8,618 nt of DNA from JAXJYR01 sp964593515 (GCA_964593515.1 CAZQJH010000072.1:1-8618); one strand, 5' to 3'. Counted from the stretch's first letter, positions 1-6,765 are shown. The notes: generated by a model from the sequence alone, not told the origin. Made by a program: numbers and translations.

Positions 1-1
1 T

Positions 2-373
2 TATTATTTACCATATTTAGATATTGTACGTGATTTAAATTGTGTCTTTATGGTTCAGTGTGTTAGTACATATTATGTAGTAATGAAATTAAGTGTTATT
101 ATAAAAGATAAAGCTAGTAAGTTGATTACTTTTATTTCTAAACATTCATTTACTGTTTATTTAGTGCATCCTGCTTTAATAAATATTTTTAAAGAATACT
201 TTGATTTTACTAATAGTTTTAAATATCGAGTTTTTAGTTTTACCATTTTATTTATCATTGTTTATATTTTAGCTATTTTATTAAGTTGGCTGTTTGATAC
301 ATTTGTCTTTGATCCAATTATCAAATTATGTAATAAAGGATATGCTAAGTTGAGTAAAGATACTTCACTTTAA
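2..373 (+). CDS. Acyltransferase family 3 membrane protein, C-terminal part (5' end outside window)
   Basis: The reading frame is open from the first bases of the window, so this is the last 123 residues of a longer gene; the ATG at 50 is internal. The visible part is hydrophobic and contains the phrase ISKHSFTVYLVHPAL, typical of the late membrane segments of acyltransferase family 3 proteins (OafA/WecH type), where a serine-phenylalanine-x-x-tyrosine-leucine-x-histidine-proline pattern recurs. A further long hydrophobic segment (roughly residues 80-102 of the fragment) precedes a short basic cytoplasmic tail. Family members move acyl groups, often acetyl, from cytoplasmic donors onto cell-surface sugars or other envelope molecules. 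The substrate cannot be told, because the catalytic N-terminal part lies outside the window. A terminator begins inside its last codons, separating it from the pot operon. Confidence 0.75.
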   Translation, partial: YYLPYLDIVRDLNCVFMVQCVSTYYVVMKLSVIIKDKASKLITFISKHSFTVYLVHPALINIFKEYFDFTNSFKYRVFSFTILFIIVYILAILLSWLFDTFVFDPIIKLCNKGYAKLSKDTSL

Positions 374-389
374 GGAGTATCTTTTTTTT
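356..389 (+). terminator. Intrinsic terminator after the acyltransferase gene
   Basis: A perfect 9-bp stem, AAAGATACT (356-364) with AGTATCTTT (376-384), and an 11-base loop is followed by a run of T to 389. The left arm lies inside the last codons of the acyltransferase gene and the stop codon is in the loop. Confidence 0.85.
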
Positions 390-398
390 GTAAGCTTA

Positions 399-505
399 AA
401 GTTTAGTATTAGTGAATTTAATTTTAAGTTTAACTAAAAAAAAGATTGCAACTTACTACAATTATTGTATAATAATGTTGTTTTAAAAAATAAACAAAAA
501 GTTTA
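399..505 (+). promoter_or_regulatory. Three AAGTTTA copies around the regulator promoter (candidate operators)
   Basis: AAGTTTA occurs at 399-405, 426-432 and 499-505. The first and third sit in near-identical longer contexts (AAAGTTTAGTATTAG and AAAGTTTAGTGTTA). The middle copy is part of an imperfect 19-bp dyad (422-440) with core AGTT-T-AACT, ending five bases before the -35 box. Two copies lie upstream of the promoter and one in the untranslated leader. This would suit autoregulation by the XRE protein encoded just downstream. That role is inference, and AT-rich DNA produces such matches easily. Confidence 0.35.
446..473 (+). promoter_or_regulatory. Sigma-A-type promoter of the regulator-pot operon
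   Basis: TTGCAA (446-451) and a perfect TATAAT (468-473) are separated by 16 bases. Transcription would start near 480, giving a leader of about 50 bases before the ATG at 529. No other convincing promoter is seen before potCD, so this one probably drives all four genes. Confidence 0.8.
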
Positions 506-517
506 GTGTTATGAAAC

Positions 518-523
518 GGAGGG
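518..523 (+). promoter_or_regulatory. Ribosome binding site fixing the regulator start at 529
   Basis: GGAGGG lies 5 bases before the ATG at 529. The in-frame ATG at 511 has only AT-rich sequence upstream and no SD, and starting there would place this SD inside the gene. The start at 529 also gives the usual N-terminus of this family (MKIGEKIKQLR). Confidence 0.8.
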
Positions 524-528
524 ATTGG

Positions 529-1062
529 ATGAAGATTGGTGAAAAGATAAAGCAGTTACGTTTACAGAATGATTTAACATTGGAGGAGTTAGCTTCACGT
601 TGTGAGCTTACTAAGGGATTTTTATCGCAAGTAGAGCGTGATATTACTTCGCCAAGTATTTCAACCCTTGAGGATATTTTGGAGGCTCTTGGTAGCTCTT
701 TGGCCTCTTTTTTCCAAGAAGAAAAAGAGAGTCAAATTGTCTTTACCCAAAATGATTTTTTTGTGGATGAACGTGATGATTATACCATCGAATGGGTTAT
801 TCCTAATGCACAAAAAAATGAAATGGAACCAATTGTGATTACTTTAGCTAGTAAAGCTAGAAGTATGGAAATTAAGTCACATAGTGGTGAAGAATTTGGG
901 ATGGTTTTAAAAGGTAGAGTTACGTTAGTTAGAGGGAATAAAAAATATATTATTCGTGCTAATGAAACATTTTATTTAGATGGTAAAACTAGTCACTATT
1001 TATATAATCATAGTAATAGTGAAGCTAAAGTGTTGTGGATTACCACACCACCTATGTTTTAG
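529..1062 (+). CDS. XRE-family transcriptional regulator with C-terminal cupin domain (PuuR-like)
   Basis: This 177-residue protein has the two-domain layout of PuuR-type regulators: an XRE helix-turn-helix (residues about 3-58, with LTLEELASRCELTKGFLSQVER containing the recognition helix) and a cupin_2 beta-barrel (about 107-175). The cupin shows HSGEEFGMVLKGRVTL around H118-E122 and the family's closing TTPPMF. In E. coli PuuR controls putrescine use, and in many Bacillota a regulator of this type sits directly upstream of potABCD. Here it is the first gene of the operon, with its stop codon overlapping the SD of potA, so polyamine-responsive control of uptake and autoregulation are likely. 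The ligand is not shown by the sequence. The gene has its own promoter and candidate operators (399-505). The start at 529 is preferred over 511 on the strength of the SD. Confidence 0.88.
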   Translation: MKIGEKIKQLRLQNDLTLEELASRCELTKGFLSQVERDITSPSISTLEDILEALGSSLASFFQEEKESQIVFTQNDFFVDERDDYTIEWVIPNAQKNEMEPIVITLASKARSMEIKSHSGEEFGMVLKGRVTLVRGNKKYIIRANETFYLDGKTSHYLYNHSNSEAKVLWITTPPMF

Positions 1063-1073
1063 GAGGAAAAAAG

Positions 1074-2654
1074 ATGGAACAAAAGAAAAAACTAATTCAA
1101 TTTAAAAATATTGTGAAAGATTTTGATGGATCAATTGTCTTAAAAGGTATTAATTTAGATATTTATGAAAATGAGTTTGTGACATTACTAGGACCTAGTG
1201 GATGTGGTAAAACAACTTTATTACGTATTTTAGGTGGATTTTTAGAAGCTAATGAAGGACATGTTATCTTTGATGGTGAAGATATTTCCCATGTACCACC
1301 TTACAAACGTGAATTAAATACAGTATTTCAAAAGTATGCTTTATTCCCACATATGAATGTATATGAAAATATTGCTTTTGGTTTAAAAATCAAAAAGATG
1401 AGTAAAGATATTATTGATCAAAAAGTAATGAAAATGCTTAAGTTAATTGGACTTGAAGGTTTTGAAAATAAAAATGTTACGTTACTTTCAGGGGGACAAC
1501 AACAACGTATTGCGATTGCTCGTGCCTTAGTTAATGAACCTAAAGTTTTATTATTAGATGAACCTTTAGCAGCATTAGACTTAAAATTACGTAAAGAAAT
1601 GCAATATGAATTAAAACGTATTCAACAAGAAGTAGGAATTACCTTTATTTATGTAACCCATGATCAAGAAGAAGCTTTAACAATGTCGGATAAAATTGTC
1701 GTTATGAAAGATGGAGAAATTCAACAAGTTGGTACACCAGTTGAAATTTATAATGAACCAGAAAACCGTTATGTAGCTAATTTCATTGGGGAAAGTAATA
1801 TTATCAAAGGAGTTATGTTGGAAGATTACAAAGTAGAATTTGATGATATTGTCTTTGATTGTGTTGATATGGGATTTAAAACTAATGAAGAAGTTGATGT
1901 TGTAATTCGACCTGAAGATATTGATATTGTTGCCTTAGAAGATGGGAAAATGCATGGAGAAGTTATTTCGACCTTATTCAAAGGAGTTCATTATGAAATT
2001 ATGGTTGAAACGGTACCTGGTACCACAGTATGTGTTAACATGCATGTTATTTCTAACCATGATGTTACAGGAAATAATGGACAAGAAAAAATTAGTGCTA
2101 ATGACTTCTATGTGGATTTAGAAGATGTGAAAGCATTAGATGAAAAAGAAATGATTGCACGTTCAGATGCGCAAGCATGGGATCCAAATAGTGATGAATT
2201 AATTTCTATTTCTAAAATTGATTGTGACTTAAAAGAAGAAATTGGGGAATATCCAATTGTTTTCTCAACTGCTAATGGTACTAGTGTTGAGCGAAGAATT
2301 TTCGTAGTTAACCAACCATTTGTGAAGAATGAAAAAGCTAATGAAGCAGTAATGGCTTTTAACTTCTTTAAAACAGTTGATGAAATTAAAGAATCACAAG
2401 CTTTAGATACAGATTTAAAAACATGGGCAAGTGCTCAAGGATGGAAATTAAGCAATGAAAATATTGCTATTGATATGAATGTTGATTATGACTTTGATCC
2501 AGAAGATATTAAAGAAGGAGTTTATAAAATTACCTTCTCAACAAATGGTCGTATCTTTAAAATTCATACCACTGATTTCTGTGCTGAAGGCGAAAAGGTC
2601 GGTTTAACTTTCTTCCCAGAAGATATTCATGTTATGGAAAAGATGGGATTCTAG
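1074..2654 (+). CDS. potA: Spermidine/putrescine ABC transporter ATP-binding protein PotA with an insertion in the TOBE domain
   Basis: This is the ATPase of a polyamine importer, acting on the inner face of the membrane. All nucleotide-binding motifs are intact: Walker A GPSGCGKTT (40-48), Q-loop Q86, signature LSGGQQQR (138-145), Walker B VLLLDE (158-163), D-loop ALD (167-169) and H-loop H196. PotA-like TOBE sequence follows from about residue 244 (VVIRPEDIDIV, then FKGVHYEIMVET) and resumes at the very end (residues 493-526, with GEKVGLTFFPEDIHVM). Between these lie about 165 extra residues (326-492), making the protein 526 residues against the usual 360-380. The insert consists of two Ig-like repeats. 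The start at 1074 follows AGGAGG (1061-1066) with 7-base spacing; that SD overlaps the stop codon of the regulator gene, implying coupled translation. An in-frame ATG at 1035 lies inside the regulator gene and has no SD. Confidence 0.93.
   Translation: MEQKKKLIQFKNIVKDFDGSIVLKGINLDIYENEFVTLLGPSGCGKTTLLRILGGFLEANEGHVIFDGEDISHVPPYKRELNTVFQKYALFPHMNVYENIAFGLKIKKMSKDIIDQKVMKMLKLIGLEGFENKNVTLLSGGQQQRIAIARALVNEPKVLLLDEPLAALDLKLRKEMQYELKRIQQEVGITFIYVTHDQEEALTMSDKIVVMKDGEIQQVGTPVEIYNEPENRYVANFIGESNIIKGVMLEDYKVEFDDIVFDCVDMGFKTNEEVDVVIRPEDIDIVALEDGKMHGEVISTLFKGVHYEIMVETVPGTTVCVNMHVISNHDVTGNNGQEKISANDFYVDLEDVKALDEKEMIARSDAQAWDPNSDELISISKIDCDLKEEIGEYPIVFSTANGTSVERRIFVVNQPFVKNEKANEAVMAFNFFKTVDEIKESQALDTDLKTWASAQGWKLSNENIAIDMNVDYDFDPEDIKEGVYKITFSTNGRIFKIHTTDFCAEGEKVGLTFFPEDIHVMEKMGF
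2049..2549 (+). other. Two Ig-like repeats inserted in the PotA TOBE domain (PotA residues 326-492)
   Basis: Residues about 337-414 and 418-492 align with each other. SDAQAWDPNSDELISI (364-379) matches ASAQGWKLSNENIAID (452-467), and GEYPIVFSTANG (391-402) matches GVYKITFSTNG (482-492). The acidic start (ANDFYVDLEDVKAL), the central tryptophan and the ending of the 'G-x-Y-x-I-x-F-S-T' kind resemble the repeated Ig-like domains of Gram-positive surface proteins. The frame is intact, and TOBE sequence flanks the insert on both sides. The repeat is directly visible; the Ig-like assignment comes from recognition of the pattern without a profile search. Confidence 0.6.
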
Positions 2655-3506
2655 ATGAAAAAAATGTCACATTTAGCTATTCCATACATTGTATGGATAG
2701 CCCTAATGATTGTTTTACCAATGTTATTAATTGCTTTTTATGCATTTAGTGAAGGTGGTAATGAAATTGTTAGTTTCAAATTTACTTTTGATCACTTTAT
2801 AAGATTTTTTACCGACCAAGATTTCTTATTAATCTTATGGCGATCAATTGTTATTGCTTTTAAAACAACCGTTATTTGTATCCTAATTGGTTATCCAATT
2901 GCTTATTTTATTTCTAAAAGTAGTGAAAAAGTTCAAAGTATTTTAGTATTAGCAATTACGATGCCAACGTGGATTAATATGTTAGTTAGAACTTATGCTT
3001 GGATTGGAATTTTATCCAAAGGAGGTTTAATAAGTCAAATATTATCGATATTTGGTTTAGGTGATGTTGAATTACTATATACAGAAGGAGCAGTATTATT
3101 AGGGATGGTATATAACTTTGTACCATTTATGATTCTACAAATTAATACTTCTTTATGTAAGATGGATCACTCTTTAATTGAAGCTAGTGCTGATTTAGGA
3201 GCTAATCGTTTTGAAACATTTAGAAGAGTAGTCTTTCCTTTATCTCTACCAGGAGTTATTTCAGGGATTACTTTAGTATTCTTACCGGCAGTTAGTTCAT
3301 TCTTCATTCCTAAATTATTAGGTGGAGGAGGATTCTACTTGATTGGTAACGTAATTGAAAATCAATTCATTACCGTAGGTGAGTGGAATTTTGGTAGTGC
3401 TATTTCTTTAATTATGGCGGTTATTATGATGGTTAGTATGTATGTTGTACGTGCTGTAGAAAACCGTAATGCTGGTAAAGGAGGTAGAAGACGTGAAGAA
3501 AAATAA
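2655..3506 (+). CDS. potB: Spermidine/putrescine ABC transporter permease PotB
   Basis: This 283-residue integral membrane protein has about six hydrophobic segments, the first at roughly residues 8-28, and is one half of the polyamine channel. The binding-protein-dependent transport permease domain contains the EAA loop that docks on the ATPase: EASADLGANRFETFRRVVFP beginning at residue 176, followed by LSLPGVISG. Length and order match PotB. The ATG directly follows the potA stop (TAGATG) and has no convincing SD, so it is probably translated by ribosomes terminating on potA. An in-frame ATG at 2664 is no better placed. The end overlaps the start of the next gene by 14 bases. Confidence 0.92.
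   Translation: MKKMSHLAIPYIVWIALMIVLPMLLIAFYAFSEGGNEIVSFKFTFDHFIRFFTDQDFLLILWRSIVIAFKTTVICILIGYPIAYFISKSSEKVQSILVLAITMPTWINMLVRTYAWIGILSKGGLISQILSIFGLGDVELLYTEGAVLLGMVYNFVPFMILQINTSLCKMDHSLIEASADLGANRFETFRRVVFPLSLPGVISGITLVFLPAVSSFFIPKLLGGGGFYLIGNVIENQFITVGEWNFGSAISLIMAVIMMVSMYVVRAVENRNAGKGGRRREEK
3478..3484 (+). promoter_or_regulatory. Ribosome binding site fixing a GTG start for potCD at 3493
   Basis: AAGGAGG lies inside the end of potB, 8 bases before the GTG at 3493. The longer in-frame ATG at 3469 would place this SD inside the gene and add a charged stretch (LVKEVED) not expected at the start of PotC. The GTG start gives a normal permease beginning, MKKNNRIFGKVLMALAL. Confidence 0.8.
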
Positions 3507-5379
3507 TCGTATTTTTGGTAAAGTTTTAATGGCTTTAGCTTTAATCTTCTTTTATCTACCAATTATCTTTATGATTGTCTTCTCTTTTAATGATTCTAAA
3601 TCATTAACAACTTTTACTGGTTTCTCTTTACAATGGTATCAAAGAATGATTGAGAATCGTGATATGATGCAATCATTATATGTTACAGTCTTTGTAGCTA
3701 TTATTGCAACTATTGTTTCCACAATCGTCGGTACGATTGCAGCCATTGGAATTTCTAATTCACGTAAGATTGTGAAAGATATTGTATTACAAATTAATGA
3801 TTTTCCAATTATGAATCCCGAAATTGTTACAGCTATTGGGTTAATGTTATTATTTATGACTTTAAAGATTGAAAAAGGTTTAATAACTTTATTATTAGCT
3901 CATATTGCTTTCTGTATACCTTATGTAATTTTAAGTGTTATGCCTAAGATTAGGTCATTAGATCCTAACTTAGCTAATGCTGCAATGGATTTAGGAGCTA
4001 GTCCATGGCAAGCATTAACGAAAGTAATTGTTCCTCAAATTATGCCAGGAGTTATTTCGGGAGCTTTAATTGCTTTCACAATGTCTTTTGATGATTTCAT
4101 CATCTCTTATTTCGCAACGGGTGGTGGAGTTAAAAACTTAAGTATTATGGTTTATACGATGTCTAAAAGGGTAAATCCTAGTATTAATGCTTTATCAACA
4201 TTAGTAGTAGTAATTATTACTTTAGTTTTAGTAATTGTGAATGTTGTACCAATGATTAAACCTAAGCAAGAAGTTAAGACTAGTAAAGCTAGCCATACCG
4301 TTATTAAAGTGGCTTTAGCCTTAGTTGTTTTAGTTGGGGGAGTATGTGTGGTTAATCCATTTAAAACTTCTCAAAATCGCTTATATGAAGGTCAAAGCTT
4401 ACATTTATATATTCCCGGGGAATATATTAGTGATAATATTATTAGAGGTTTTGAAGAAAAAACAGGGGCTGATGTTATTATTGATAACTTTGAATCAAAT
4501 GAACAAATGTATATTAAAGTAGCTAATGAAGAATCTTATGATTTAATTGTTCCAAGTGATTATATGATTGAACGTTTAATTAACGAAGATAAGTTATTAA
4601 CTTTAGATCATAGCAAACTTACATGTATGGATAATTTAAGTGATAAAGTCTTAAATTTACCTTATGATATAAATAACGACTATTCAATTCCTTATTTCTG
4701 GGGAAGTGTTGGAATTATTTATGATAAAACAATTGTGAATGAAGATGATTTAAATGCAGAAGGATTTAATATTTTCTTAGATTCAAAATATCAAGGTAAT
4801 GTTTATTTATATGATTCAGAACGTGATTCATTTATGATGGCATTAAAAGCTTTAGGTTATTCAATGAATACTACTAGTGAACAAGAATTAAATAAAGCTT
4901 ATGAATGGTTAGTTGATATTGTGGAAACTATGAATGTGGAAATTGTTACCGATGAAATTATTGATAACATGGTCCAAGCTCGTAAAGCTTTAGGAATTGT
5001 TTATTCAGGGGATGCTACATATATCATGAATGAAAATGAAAATATGGGCTTCTATATGCCTGATAGTGGAACTAACTTATGGTATGATGCTATGGTAATT
5101 CCTAAAACTGCTAAAAATATTGATTTAGCACATGAATTTATTAACTATGTAACTGAATATGATAATGCATATGAAAATTCAGTATATGTTGGTTATACTT
5201 CACCTAATGAAGCAGTTATGAATGACTTATCAATTGGTGATGGAGAATTTGCAGGTATTGATGCTTATTTACCACGTAGTGATTATCAACAAGATGAAGT
5301 ATTTAAATATGATGAAACAACTAGAAAAATGATGGCTTCATTATGGAGTAAAGTTAAAATTGTAGCATCTAACTCTTAA
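3493..5379 (+). CDS. potCD: Fused polyamine ABC transporter permease PotC and substrate-binding protein PotD
   Basis: This single 628-residue protein joins two transporter parts usually encoded separately. Residues 1 to about 255 are PotC: a first membrane segment at about 11-30, several more after it, and an EAA loop (NAAMDLGASPWQAL from 162, then MPGVISG). A short basic linker follows, then an extra membrane segment at about 272-289, which replaces the PotD signal peptide and puts the rest outside. Residues about 297-628 are PotD: FESNEQMY, the near-identical block NNDYSIPYFWGS, LGYSMNTTSEQELNKAYE and W530-Y-D532. Compared with E. coli PotD from memory, W255 and D257 are kept as W530 and D532 and Y85 as Y357, but W34, D168 and W229 appear as P308, S442 and Y504. 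Ligand preference may therefore differ from classic PotD. No lipobox is seen. It is the last gene of the operon. Confidence 0.9.
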   Translation: MKKNNRIFGKVLMALALIFFYLPIIFMIVFSFNDSKSLTTFTGFSLQWYQRMIENRDMMQSLYVTVFVAIIATIVSTIVGTIAAIGISNSRKIVKDIVLQINDFPIMNPEIVTAIGLMLLFMTLKIEKGLITLLLAHIAFCIPYVILSVMPKIRSLDPNLANAAMDLGASPWQALTKVIVPQIMPGVISGALIAFTMSFDDFIISYFATGGGVKNLSIMVYTMSKRVNPSINALSTLVVVIITLVLVIVNVVPMIKPKQEVKTSKASHTVIKVALALVVLVGGVCVVNPFKTSQNRLYEGQSLHLYIPGEYISDNIIRGFEEKTGADVIIDNFESNEQMYIKVANEESYDLIVPSDYMIERLINEDKLLTLDHSKLTCMDNLSDKVLNLPYDINNDYSIPYFWGSVGIIYDKTIVNEDDLNAEGFNIFLDSKYQGNVYLYDSERDSFMMALKALGYSMNTTSEQELNKAYEWLVDIVETMNVEIVTDEIIDNMVQARKALGIVYSGDATYIMNENENMGFYMPDSGTNLWYDAMVIPKTAKNIDLAHEFINYVTEYDNAYENSVYVGYTSPNEAVMNDLSIGDGEFAGIDAYLPRSDYQQDEVFKYDETTRKMMASLWSKVKIVASNS

Positions 5380-5403
5380 AGGATGAGATTTTCTCATCCT
5401 TTT
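5378..5403 (+). terminator. Hairpin terminator after potCD
   Basis: A perfect 11-bp stem, AAAGGATGAGA (5378-5388) with TCTCATCCTTT (5392-5402), has a 3-base loop. It begins inside the stop codon. The T run is only four bases (5400-5403), so termination may be partial. Confidence 0.7.
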
Positions 5404-5404
5404 A

Positions 5405-5413
5405 TGTTATACT
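5405..5413 (+). promoter_or_regulatory. Extended -10 promoter for the aminotransferase gene
   Basis: TG-T-TATACT (5405-5413) is an extended -10 element. The -35 position falls within the potCD terminator and has no good hexamer. A start near 5420 gives a very short leader holding the SD AGGGGGA (5424-5430). Confidence 0.5.
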
Positions 5414-5435
5414 ATACAAAAAAAGGGGGAATTAT

Positions 5436-6602
5436 ATGAAGTTTTCCAAACGATTAGAAAAGTTAAATACCTCGGTTTTTTCTAGTTTAGATGAAGCTAA
5501 ACAACAAGCAATCAAAGAAGGTAAAAAAGTGTATGATTATACGATTGGTAGTCCTAAAATAGCCCCTAGCCAAGCAATAATCGATACGATGAAAGAAGAA
5601 ATTAGTAAACCAACTAATTATATGTATGCTATTCATGATACATTAGAATTAAAAGAAAGTATTGCTGCTTATTATGCCAAACGTTATGGAGTAGAATTAG
5701 TGGCTGATAGTGAAATAATGTCTTTACATGGTTCCCAAGAAGGTTTAGCTCATATCGCTTTAGCTTTATGTGATGAAGGGGATTATGTTTTAATTCCTGC
5801 ACCATCATATCCAGCTTTTAGTAATGGGGCCATCTTAGCTGGGGCTAAGATATATGAAATGCCGATGGTTAAAGAACATGACTATTTAATTCAATTTGAT
5901 GATATTGATGAAGAAATAGCTCGTCAAGCTAAGTTAATGATTGTTTCTTATCCTAATAATCCAACAGGAGCAATAGCTAATGATGAATGGTTTGAAGCAT
6001 TAATTGCTTTTGCGAAAAAATATAATATTGTCGTATTACATGATAATGCTTATAGTGATTTAGTTTTTGATGGTAAAGTTGGTAAAAGTTTTTTAGCTTA
6101 TGAAGGAAGTAAAGATATTGGAATTGAATTTAATTCATTTTCTAAAAGTTATGGAATGGCGGGAGCTAGAATAGGTATTGCTGTTGGTAATCAAGAAATT
6201 ATTAATGCTTTAAAAATCTTAAAAAGTAATATTGATTATGGAATGTTTTTACCAATTCAAAAAAGTGCGATAACTGCATTAAGTCTACCTCGTGATGTCA
6301 TTAATGAAACATGTGCAACTTATAAGCGAAGAAGAGATTATTTAATTAAAAGTTGTCATGAGTTAGGTTGGGATATTGAACCAAGTAAAGGAACGATGTT
6401 TGTATGGGCTAAAATACCTGAAAAATATCAAAGTAGTGAAGAATTTGCTTTAACTTTATTTAATGAATGTCAAATATTAGTAACTCCGGGAAATGCTTTT
6501 GGTAAGTATGGTGAAGGCTATGTACGCATGGCTTTAGTTTTAGAAGATGATGAATTAAAAGCAAGTATGGAAGCCTTAGCTAAGAGTAAAATATTAAGTT
6601 AA
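5436..6602 (+). CDS. PLP-dependent class I/II aminotransferase, substrate unassigned
   Basis: This is a full-length 388-residue fold-type I aminotransferase, a soluble PLP enzyme moving amino groups between amino acids and 2-oxo acids. Visible residues of the family are the YPNNPTG motif (N175 contacts PLP), D203 and Y206 in HDNAYSD, the Schiff-base lysine K237 in SFSKSYGMAGARIG, and R364 in YVRMAL, which binds the substrate carboxylate. The overall style (YTIGSPKIAPSQ, LHGSQEGLAHIA, SKSYGMAG) is close to the LL-diaminopimelate/alanine aminotransferase group (DapL/AlaC-like), but sequence alone does not fix the substrate. The ATG at 5436 follows AGGGGGA with 5-base spacing. The gene is flanked by its own promoter and a strong terminator, so its position next to the pot operon need not mean a shared pathway. 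Confidence 0.88.
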   Translation: MKFSKRLEKLNTSVFSSLDEAKQQAIKEGKKVYDYTIGSPKIAPSQAIIDTMKEEISKPTNYMYAIHDTLELKESIAAYYAKRYGVELVADSEIMSLHGSQEGLAHIALALCDEGDYVLIPAPSYPAFSNGAILAGAKIYEMPMVKEHDYLIQFDDIDEEIARQAKLMIVSYPNNPTGAIANDEWFEALIAFAKKYNIVVLHDNAYSDLVFDGKVGKSFLAYEGSKDIGIEFNSFSKSYGMAGARIGIAVGNQEIINALKILKSNIDYGMFLPIQKSAITALSLPRDVINETCATYKRRRDYLIKSCHELGWDIEPSKGTMFVWAKIPEKYQSSEEFALTLFNECQILVTPGNAFGKYGEGYVRMALVLEDDELKASMEALAKSKILS

Positions 6603-6642
6603 TTGTTTATTCCTAGTGATACACTTGGGGATAAATGTACAC

Positions 6643-6688
6643 AACAAGAAAAAGTTATAAAAAAATATTAACTTTTTCTTGTTTTTTT
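6643..6688 (+). terminator. Strong intrinsic terminator after the aminotransferase gene
   Basis: A perfect 15-bp stem, AACAAGAAAAAGTTA (6643-6657) with TAACTTTTTCTTGTT (6669-6683), and an 11-base A-rich loop is followed by T to 6688. A weaker imperfect hairpin, CCTAGTG-ATA-CACTTGG (6612-6628), lies between the stop codon and this terminator and has no T run. Confidence 0.92.
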
Positions 6689-6713
6689 AGATAAAACACT
6701 ATATTATTATACT
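6686..6713 (+). promoter_or_regulatory. Probable promoter of the CofE-like gene
   Basis: A TATACT -10 box (6708-6713) lies 16 bases after TTTAGA (6686-6691), a 4 of 6 match to the -35 consensus. Transcription would begin near 6720. The promoter starts within the T run of the preceding terminator, leaving little room for other control sites upstream. Confidence 0.5.
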
Positions 6714-6739
6714 GTTAAGGGGAAAGTGAGCGTCTTAAC
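6714..6739 (+). repeat. Inverted repeat GTTAAG...CTTAAC over the expected transcription start
   Basis: Perfect 6-base arms (6714-6719 and 6734-6739) are separated by 14 bases, directly after the -10 box. It could be a repressor site or chance. The left arm lies at or before the expected start of the transcript, so an RNA hairpin is less likely than a DNA site. Confidence 0.25.
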
Positions 6740-6765
6740 TAAAATAAAGAAAGGTGAGTTGATCT

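Noticed and set aside
511..528. Six-residue N-terminal extension of the regulator (ATG at 511)
   Set aside because: No SD precedes 511, while GGAGGG is ideally spaced for the ATG at 529, where family similarity begins.
374..528. Possible riboswitch or polyamine-responsive leader before the regulator
   Set aside because: The promoter leaves a leader of only about 50 AT-rich bases with no stable or recognisable structure.
638..838. Open frame of 66 codons on the plus strand
   Set aside because: It lies entirely within the regulator gene in another frame, has no SD and no recognisable protein features.
1035..1073. Extended start for PotA
   Set aside because: It overlaps the regulator gene and lacks an SD; the ATG at 1074 has AGGAGG at 7 bases.
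3469..3492. ATG start for PotC at 3469
   Set aside because: It would put the strong SD inside the gene; the GTG at 3493 is correctly spaced from it.
3362..3562. Minus-strand open frame across the potB/potC junction
   Set aside because: It is antisense to two well-supported membrane protein genes and resembles no known protein.
4320..4345. Lipoprotein processing site (cysteine after GGV) at the start of the PotD part
   Set aside because: The sequence around the cysteine is not a lipobox, and the segment is in the middle of a fusion protein, so it reads better as a membrane anchor.
4334..4522. Open frame of 62 codons on the plus strand
   Set aside because: It is a shadow frame inside the PotD part of potCD, with low-complexity composition and no support.
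6603..6642. Imperfect hairpin CCTAGTG-ATA-CACTTGG as a separate terminator or small RNA
   Set aside because: It has a mismatch and no T run; the strong terminator just downstream explains the 3' end of the gene.
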